Shown here: in pieces, positions 6,781-10,463 of the stretch
Layout: each line of letters opens with the position of its first letter
How positions within the stretch are numbered: position 1 is the first letter of the stretch
NCBI GenBank assembly: GCA_016903675.1
Contig: JADQBA010000221.1
Coordinates: 1-10,463, forward strand
Reading direction: 5' to 3'
Length of the DNA: 10,463 bases
Origin: Stigonema ocellatum SAG 48.90 = DSM 106950
GTDB taxonomy: Bacteria; Cyanobacteriota; Cyanobacteriia; Cyanobacteriales; Nostocaceae
Notes under the pieces: model-generated
What the model was told of the DNA's origin: nothing
What the model saw: the letters and a program-made list of their open reading frames with translations, nothing else
Databases searched by the model: none
Position numbers and translations under genes: made by a program

Positions 6781-7108
6781 AAGCGGCATACTCGGTCAGG
6801 TGTCTGCGGTAAGGCGGCTGAAAGCCCAAAACAATATCAGATTTGGGAACGCCTCTGTCAACGAGTTCTTGCGCGATGTCGATTTCGGTGCCGTTGTATT
6901 GCAGCCAAATTTTGTTGTTTTTGATGTCGAGGTGGAGGACACAACCATAGACTCGGCGGTGATTTTCCCAGCCGACGTTGACGATTTGGTAATGATCGCG
7001 CTGGAGGTCGAAGCAGCATTGGGATTCGATTTCATCTGTTGAGCGTCGATCGCTGTACTCGCTCAGGATGGTTTGCACAATTGTACGGTACTGACTCAGG
7101 GAATCCAT
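6776..7108 (-). CDS. xisI: XisI family protein (fdxN element excision controlling factor)
   Basis: This 110-residue cytoplasmic protein matches the XisI family along its whole length. It shows the conserved core RDHYQIVNVGW, RRVYGCVLHLDIKN, IWLQYNGTEIDIAQELV and the C-terminal GVPKSDIVLGFQPPYRR, and is close to the usual length of about 111 residues. In Nostoc, XisI works with XisH to control the site-specific excision of the fdxN element during heterocyst formation, but many cyanobacteria carry several xisH-xisI pairs unlinked to nif genes, whose job is unsettled. Here the ATG overlaps the stop of the preceding xisH frame (13 bp shared), the normal arrangement of the pair. That xisH is only a fragment, so xisI appears to be an orphan, and its original promoter is probably lost. 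Confidence 0.93.
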   Translation of the reverse strand: MDSLSQYRTIVQTILSEYSDRRSTDEIESQCCFDLQRDHYQIVNVGWENHRRVYGCVLHLDIKNNKIWLQYNGTEIDIAQELVDRGVPKSDIVLGFQPPYRRHLTEYAAS

Positions 7109-7194
7109 TGGCTGATGACCTCTTCATGCTCGTTATAGATCAGCAATTTCATGACGGCTCTCTGAACTGCTTTCTGAATAAATTGTAACCTGAA
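7096..7194 (-). pseudogene. xisH: C-terminal remnant of xisH
   Basis: On the - strand a frame is open from 7194 to a TGA at 7098-7096 and reads FIQKAVQRAVMKLLIYN then EHEEVISQWIP. This resembles the end of XisH proteins, in which a KLLIYN-type strand is followed by an (E)EVI..WI tail. A normal XisH has roughly 140 residues; only about 28-32 codons survive, and an in-frame stop at 7197-7195 lies within the heptamer array. The family is often placed among PD-(D/E)XK nuclease-like folds, and the catalytic N-terminal part is gone. Frame, position and stop/start overlap with xisI all fit. The short length is the main reason for caution. Confidence 0.75.
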
Positions 7195-7225
7195 TTATGA
7201 ATTATGAATTATGAATTATGAATTA
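7191..7225. repeat. Five tandem TGAATTA heptamers with an inverted companion
   Basis: TGAATTA is repeated five times without error (7191-7225). Ten or so bases on, CATAATTCATAATT (7234-7247) is the complement of two units, so the tract can fold back on itself. It lies where the xisH reading frame breaks off and between xisI and the next gene's stop. Heptamer arrays (STRR) are typical of heterocystous cyanobacteria, although this unit is not one of the classical CCCCAGT, TTGGTCA or CAACAGT types that I know. Confidence 0.9.
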
Positions 7226-7259
7226 AATACTTTCATAATTCATAATTTATACTTAGGGT

Positions 7260-8378
7260 TTAAAAAGCAACAAACTGGATATCGCGAAAGTAGTTGGTGT
7301 TCTGAAAAGAGTTTGTGGGGAAAGTACCGATATTACCAAACACGCCGTTGTTGTCATCAGCGACTGACCTGAGATTCTGATTGCTCAAGGGTGACTCAAG
7401 ACCTCCGATGGTGGAAGCAAAACACTGGTTCGCGTTCACCGAAACCACGTAGGTAGTGTTTGCCGTAATCGTGAGGGGCGTGCTTAATTGCGCCTCCTGC
7501 CAGCCTGTTGCCGTCTCGTTGGTAAACGGTACGGTTGCTAGCAGTGTTCCATCAGCCGACCAGATTGTTCCAGTGTGCGTGTCGGTTTCCCACGAACCTT
7601 TCCAGTAGCGCACAGCCGTGATTTGTCCATCGACGTCCGACTGGAATTTCATCCCCAGTTCGAGCGTTCTATTGTCACTATTGTTTGATTTGAAAGGCGT
7701 TGAGCTCGTTGTAAAAAGCGACTGATTGGGGGTGGTGCCTGGTTGCCTCATGATGTTGTAATAATCTACCGTATAGGCAGTACTCTCAAAAACAACTCGC
7801 ATTCGTTGCACTCCACCTGTCAATGACACTCCGGATACCGTTACGTCTTGGAAGCACTGCCAACCGTGTAGATCGCTGCCATAGCAGCCGGTGTTCGGCA
7901 CGTTGATGGTTCCGGTCTTATCGACGCCGCTAAATTCGATGTGGAGAGTGGTACCATCCAGTGGAGTCGCGATATGCACTCCAATATCGTAAGTACCAGT
8001 CTCAGCGACATTAACGGTGTACTCGAGCCACTCGCCAGGGTTGATATACGCTATATCAGCTAGACCGAGAATGTTATCGACGCCGATATTCACTTCAGTG
8101 TCCCGATAGAACTGATCCGCTGGCGCTAGACCCGGTGTTACATTAGCGTAGGCCGGATCGCTTGGAGTCCCTTCATCGAAGTTCTCCGCCTCAATCATCC
8201 CTGGAATTGGCCACGGTAAACTGTTGTTGCCATATGTAGTGCGTACCGTTTGCGCATTGGTAATACCCACGTTTCCGCTCAGACCAAAACCGACTGTTAA
8301 CATACAACTGATCAGCGCGGCAATGAATAATAAATTTACCCTCATGCCGCGCAAAGGTAATTGTAACTTTCGATTCAT
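7260..8378 (-). CDS. Secreted CBM6 plus DUF4082 protein
   Basis: This 372-residue protein is predicted to be exported. It has a basic N-terminus, a hydrophobic core at about 14-35, and a likely signal-peptidase site after NAQ near 41-43. Residues 60-210 form a carbohydrate-binding module of family 6: IEAENFDEG at 62-70, YINPGEWLEYTVNVAETGTY at 111-130, and VDYYNI at 204-209, with C165 and C175 perhaps forming a disulfide. Residues 220-372 form a DUF4082 beta-sandwich with RYWKG, GTIWSADGTLLATV and TANTTYVVSV strands. No catalytic domain is present, so the protein would bind sugar polymers, perhaps its own sheath, rather than cut them. The start at 8378 is fixed by a strong ribosome site. The gene is visibly richer in G+C than its neighbours and has no HIP1 site, hinting at acquisition. 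Confidence 0.9.
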   Translation of the reverse strand: MNRKLQLPLRGMRVNLLFIAALISCMLTVGFGLSGNVGITNAQTVRTTYGNNSLPWPIPGMIEAENFDEGTPSDPAYANVTPGLAPADQFYRDTEVNIGVDNILGLADIAYINPGEWLEYTVNVAETGTYDIGVHIATPLDGTTLHIEFSGVDKTGTINVPNTGCYGSDLHGWQCFQDVTVSGVSLTGGVQRMRVVFESTAYTVDYYNIMRQPGTTPNQSLFTTSSTPFKSNNSDNRTLELGMKFQSDVDGQITAVRYWKGSWETDTHTGTIWSADGTLLATVPFTNETATGWQEAQLSTPLTITANTTYVVSVNANQCFASTIGGLESPLSNQNLRSVADDNNGVFGNIGTFPTNSFQNTNYFRDIQFVAF

Positions 8379-8385
8379 CTACCCG

Positions 8386-8394
8386 TCTCCTTTT
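8386..8394 (-). promoter_or_regulatory. Strong Shine-Dalgarno site of the CBM6-DUF4082 gene
   Basis: On the - strand the sequence AAAAGGAGA ends 7 bases before the ATG at 8378. It is the only textbook ribosome site among the genes of this window and supports 8378 rather than the internal ATG at codon 12 as the start. Confidence 0.8.
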
Positions 8395-8509
8395 GCAATT
8401 CCACCAGAATGCCTGTTTTTTCCTGCCTTTGGGTAGTAGCACCTTCTTAAAACCTGATACAACCTACTAAAAGTTGTCCCGCTCCCCTGCATCGGTGACT
8501 GAGGCTTCA

Positions 8510-8518
8510 AGTATAACA
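8510..8518 (-). promoter_or_regulatory. Possible extended -10 box for the CBM6-DUF4082 gene
   Basis: The - strand reads TGTTATACT: an extended -10 (TGn) directly joined to TATACT, about 130 bases upstream of the start. No good -35 hexamer is seen at 17 bases, which an extended -10 can do without. This is a sequence-only prediction. Confidence 0.35.
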
Positions 8519-8619
8519 AATAACAAAGCCTAACTAGTTACTCGCAAATCTTTGCAGGGGAAGCGATCGCTGATTCTCGTTTGCCATCAGGGATTACTCT
8601 AGAACGTTATGTATTTAAA

Positions 8620-8625
8620 TATACT
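8620..8625 (+). promoter_or_regulatory. Possible -10 box of recQ
   Basis: TATACT at 8620-8625 differs from the consensus TATAAT at one base and lies in an AT-rich tract 85 bases before the recQ start. No convincing -35 hexamer is found at the usual distance, so the call is tentative. Confidence 0.3.
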
Positions 8626-8710
8626 AGCACAAATGACTCACAAGATTCCTGAACGAGTAGAGCAAAAGCAGAAGAGATATTTATAACCACGCTTATCTAC
8701 TTCTGAAGAC

Positions 8711-10168
8711 ATGAATCAGTCTGCAACAACTTCTTGGAATGAAGTTCGTAGTGCCTTTCAAAAAATCTGGGGGTATGAAGATTTTCGTCCGCCACAGGGA
8801 GAAATTATCCACAGTTTATTGGCAAAAAAAGACGCGCTAATTATTATGCCCACGGGTGGCGGAAAGTCGATTTGCTTTCAACTTCCGGCACTGCTACAAA
8901 CTGGATTAACTTTGGTAGTTTCACCCTTGCTGGCGTTGATGGAAAATCAAGTCCAGGAACTGCGTAGTCGTAACTTAAGTGCTGCTCTTTTGCATAGTGA
9001 ATTACCCTCCTCTGGGCGACGACACACTCTGCAAGCATTGGAACGACAAGAACTGAGATTATTATACTTGTCGCCAGAAACTTTACTGAGTTTACCAGTG
9101 TGGGAAAGATTATGTCAGCCGCAAATGGTGATTAACGGCTTGATTTTAGATGAGGCGCATTGTCTGGTGCAGTGGGGAGACACATTTAGACCAGCTTATA
9201 GAAGATTGGGGGCGGTGCGACCAGCGCTGCTAAAGTCAAAGCCACCAGGAACAGAAATAGTGCTAGCCGCTTTTACCGCTACTGCTGACCCTCCAGCCCA
9301 AAGGATTATCAAAGAAACTTTACAATTACAGCAACCAGCAATTTTTCATATGAATCCCTACCGCTCTAATCTTAATCCGAGTGTTCGTATAGCTTGGACA
9401 CCACGGGGGAGAAAACAACAATTATTAAAATTTATTCAAAATAGACCAAAACAAAGTGGGTTAGTTTATGTTCGGACAAGGCGAGATAGTGAGAATTTGG
9501 CAGCATGGTTGCAAGAGTTGGGTTTTGCCACAGCGAGTTATCACGCGGGGTTGGAAGCAGAAGAACGCCGCAGCGTAGAAGCAAGCTGGCTGAGTGGAAA
9601 AATTCCCTTTGTCCTCTGTACTTCTGCCTTTGGTATGGGGATAAACAAACCTGATGTGGGTTGGGTTGTGCATTTTCACGCACCATTATTGCTATCTGAG
9701 TATGTGCAGGAAATTGGACGCGCCGGACGAGATGGCAAATCGGCTGATGTGTTGACGTTGATGAGTGAACCTACGGGATGGTTAGATCCAGAAGATAAGC
9801 AAAGACGACGGTTTTTTGAAGATAGGGTGCGATCGCTACAGCTTTCCGCGCAGCAACTAGTGAAAAAACTGCCACCACGAGGAGAGGTAAATGCAGTAGC
9901 GCGACAATTTCCCGATGGTGCGATCGCCCTTTCTCTACTACATAGTGCTGGTCAATTAAACTGGCTTGACCCTTTCCATTACAGCATTGTCAAGAGTGTG
10001 CAAAACCAGCCATCAAAGGAGTTAGTTGCATCTCAGCAGATGACTAAGTATCTTACTACCAAGCAGTGCCGTTGGGAGTTTTTGTTAAATGCCTTTGGTT
10101 TTGAGAAAGAAGCCGCAAACTGGCATTGTGGTCATTGTGATAATTGCCGACCCATCCCCCAAAAATAG
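8711..10168 (+). CDS. recQ: RecQ family ATP-dependent DNA helicase, short form
   Basis: This 485-residue 3'-5' DNA helicase of superfamily 2 unwinds DNA with ATP in recombination and fork repair. All core motifs are present: motif 0 FRPPQ at 25-29, Walker A TGGGKS at 48-53, DEAH at 147-150, the RecQ aromatic-rich loop CLVQWGDTFRPAY at 151-163, FTATA at 188-192, motif V TSAFGMGINKPDV at 304-316, and motif VI QEIGRAGRDG at 333-342. A C-terminal zinc site uses C453, C473, C476 and C479. The protein ends there: the HRDC domain and much of the winged-helix region of E. coli RecQ (about 610 residues) are missing, and the stretch between helicase core and zinc site is short. Short RecQ-like helicases of this build are common in cyanobacteria. 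Three HIP1-related positions (9829, 9920 and upstream 8563) suggest a long-resident gene. Confidence 0.95.
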   Translation: MNQSATTSWNEVRSAFQKIWGYEDFRPPQGEIIHSLLAKKDALIIMPTGGGKSICFQLPALLQTGLTLVVSPLLALMENQVQELRSRNLSAALLHSELPSSGRRHTLQALERQELRLLYLSPETLLSLPVWERLCQPQMVINGLILDEAHCLVQWGDTFRPAYRRLGAVRPALLKSKPPGTEIVLAAFTATADPPAQRIIKETLQLQQPAIFHMNPYRSNLNPSVRIAWTPRGRKQQLLKFIQNRPKQSGLVYVRTRRDSENLAAWLQELGFATASYHAGLEAEERRSVEASWLSGKIPFVLCTSAFGMGINKPDVGWVVHFHAPLLLSEYVQEIGRAGRDGKSADVLTLMSEPTGWLDPEDKQRRRFFEDRVRSLQLSAQQLVKKLPPRGEVNAVARQFPDGAIALSLLHSAGQLNWLDPFHYSIVKSVQNQPSKELVASQQMTKYLTTKQCRWEFLLNAFGFEKEAANWHCGHCDNCRPIPQK

Positions 10169-10194
10169 CAATTCTAAATCATTCATAAGAGCCG

Positions 10195-10227
10195 AGAAAC
10201 CCGGTTTCTTGAAGAAACTGGGTTTCT
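10195..10227. terminator. 16-bp hairpin after recQ, built of two AGAAACC palindromes
   Basis: Bases 10195-10210 pair with 10212-10227 around G10211 with only one G.T wobble (G10203 with T10219). Each arm is itself nearly palindromic (AGAAACCCGGTTTCTT). It begins 27 bases after the recQ stop, where a transcription end is expected, but only TTCT and no long T-run follows. Similar AGAAACCGGGTTTCT units are frequent dispersed repeats in cyanobacterial genomes, so it may be a repeat that happens to serve as a terminator. Confidence 0.6.
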
Positions 10228-10315
10228 TCTCATATCAGCAATTTTCACAAAGAAAGCGGAGGATTGCTATATCAACAACCATAACCCATAATATCATGTT
10301 CGTCTGAATACTTAT

Positions 10316-10463
10316 AGGACTTACGCATTGATAAAAAGAACAAACTGTGTATCTCTCTCGTTACAGGGCTGCTGCCTTGTAATGCTTATGTCGTGGGCTG
10401 CTGCAACCCATCACATCAGGAGGCAGCAGCCCCAAAGCGATCGCATTCCCAGGCAGCAGCCCA
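10316..10463 (+). mobile_element. Dispersed repeat, copy 2 (runs off the window end)
   Basis: The copy starts with AGGACTTACGCA (10316-10327) and matches copy 1 (1863 down to 1814) at 46 of the first 50 bases. It then keeps the TTACA...TGTAA hairpin at 10361-10382, with changed but still pairing upper-stem bases. The interior carries four GGGCTGCTGC/GGCAGCAGCC modules (10366-10376, 10395-10404, 10422-10432, 10452-10462) and a HIP1 site. The other end lies beyond the window. It is inverted relative to copy 1. Confidence 0.85.
10361..10382. repeat. TTACAGGGC hairpin in copy 2
   Basis: TTACAGGGC (10361-10369) pairs with GCCTTGTAA (10374-10382) around the tetraloop TGCT, with one G.T wobble at 10366/10377. 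It occupies the same place as the 8-bp hairpin of copy 1 but has one more base pair and another loop. Confidence 0.75.

Larger units (their letters stand above)
8379..8710. other. Divergent intergenic region between the CBM6-DUF4082 gene and recQ
   Basis: These 332 bases separate two divergent genes and should carry both promoters. They contain the ribosome site and extended -10 described for the left gene, one HIP1 site (8563-8570), and a TATACT hexamer for the right gene. I see no operator-like palindrome, RNA gene or further reading frame worth keeping. Confidence 0.6.

Noticed and set aside
7191..7247. Heptamer tract considered as a CRISPR-like array
   Set aside because: The units are 7 bp, contiguous and without spacers.
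8191..8442. 83-codon - strand frame overlapping the start of the CBM6-DUF4082 gene
   Set aside because: The overlapping frame has a signal peptide, two known domains and a strong ribosome site; this one is its shadow.

Overview
The window looks like chromosomal or large-plasmid DNA of a filamentous, probably heterocystous, cyanobacterium (Nostocales). Four signs support this. The octamer GCGATCGC (HIP1) occurs seven times (starts 1383, 1948, 6269, 8563, 9829, 9920, 10437). There is an xisI gene with the remains of xisH beside it, a pair known from the Nostoc/Anabaena fdxN element. Several small dispersed repeats of cyanobacterial type are present. A RecQ-like helicase of the short form lacking an HRDC domain is also encoded. 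No species can be named from the sequence alone.

Layout. Bases 1-87 are the 3' end (domains V and VI) of a group II intron on the + strand; the rest lies outside the window. Bases 178-1164 (-) encode a zinc-independent quinone oxidoreductase-type enzyme. Bases 1165-2123 hold no convincing gene but contain two small non-autonomous elements: a 110-bp MITE with 23-bp inverted ends and a perfect 8-bp target duplication, and a 209-bp repeat whose second, inverted copy begins at 10316. Bases 2124-6653 (+) are a tight three-gene operon: an 814-residue dynamin-like GTPase, a 271-residue protein with a single membrane segment, and a 415-residue protein with two hydrophobic glycine/alanine-rich segments followed by a coiled coil. 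Convergent to it lies xisI (6776-7108, -). The last 32 codons of an open xisH-like frame sit directly upstream of xisI, and that gene is cut off at an AT-rich heptamer array (7191-7225). Bases 7260-8378 (-) encode a secreted CBM6 plus DUF4082 protein. Bases 8711-10168 (+) encode the RecQ helicase, followed by a long palindromic hairpin and then the second copy of the 209-bp repeat, which runs off the window end.

How the parts relate. The GTPase, single-membrane-span and coiled-coil/hydrophobic genes are separated by 7 and 14 bp with no visible Shine-Dalgarno sites between them. They are best read as one transcriptional, and probably translational, unit acting at a membrane: a nucleotide-driven GTPase, a membrane anchor and a putative membrane-inserting partner. 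Dynamin-like GTPases in similar multi-gene bacterial loci are known from stress, secretion and phage-defence contexts (LeoABC, Eleos). A role of that kind is plausible here but is inference only. The intron end, MITEs, heptamers and decayed xisH show that this is an accessory, rearranging part of the genome. The other genes (oxidoreductase, secreted CBM6 protein, RecQ) show no sequence link to the operon.
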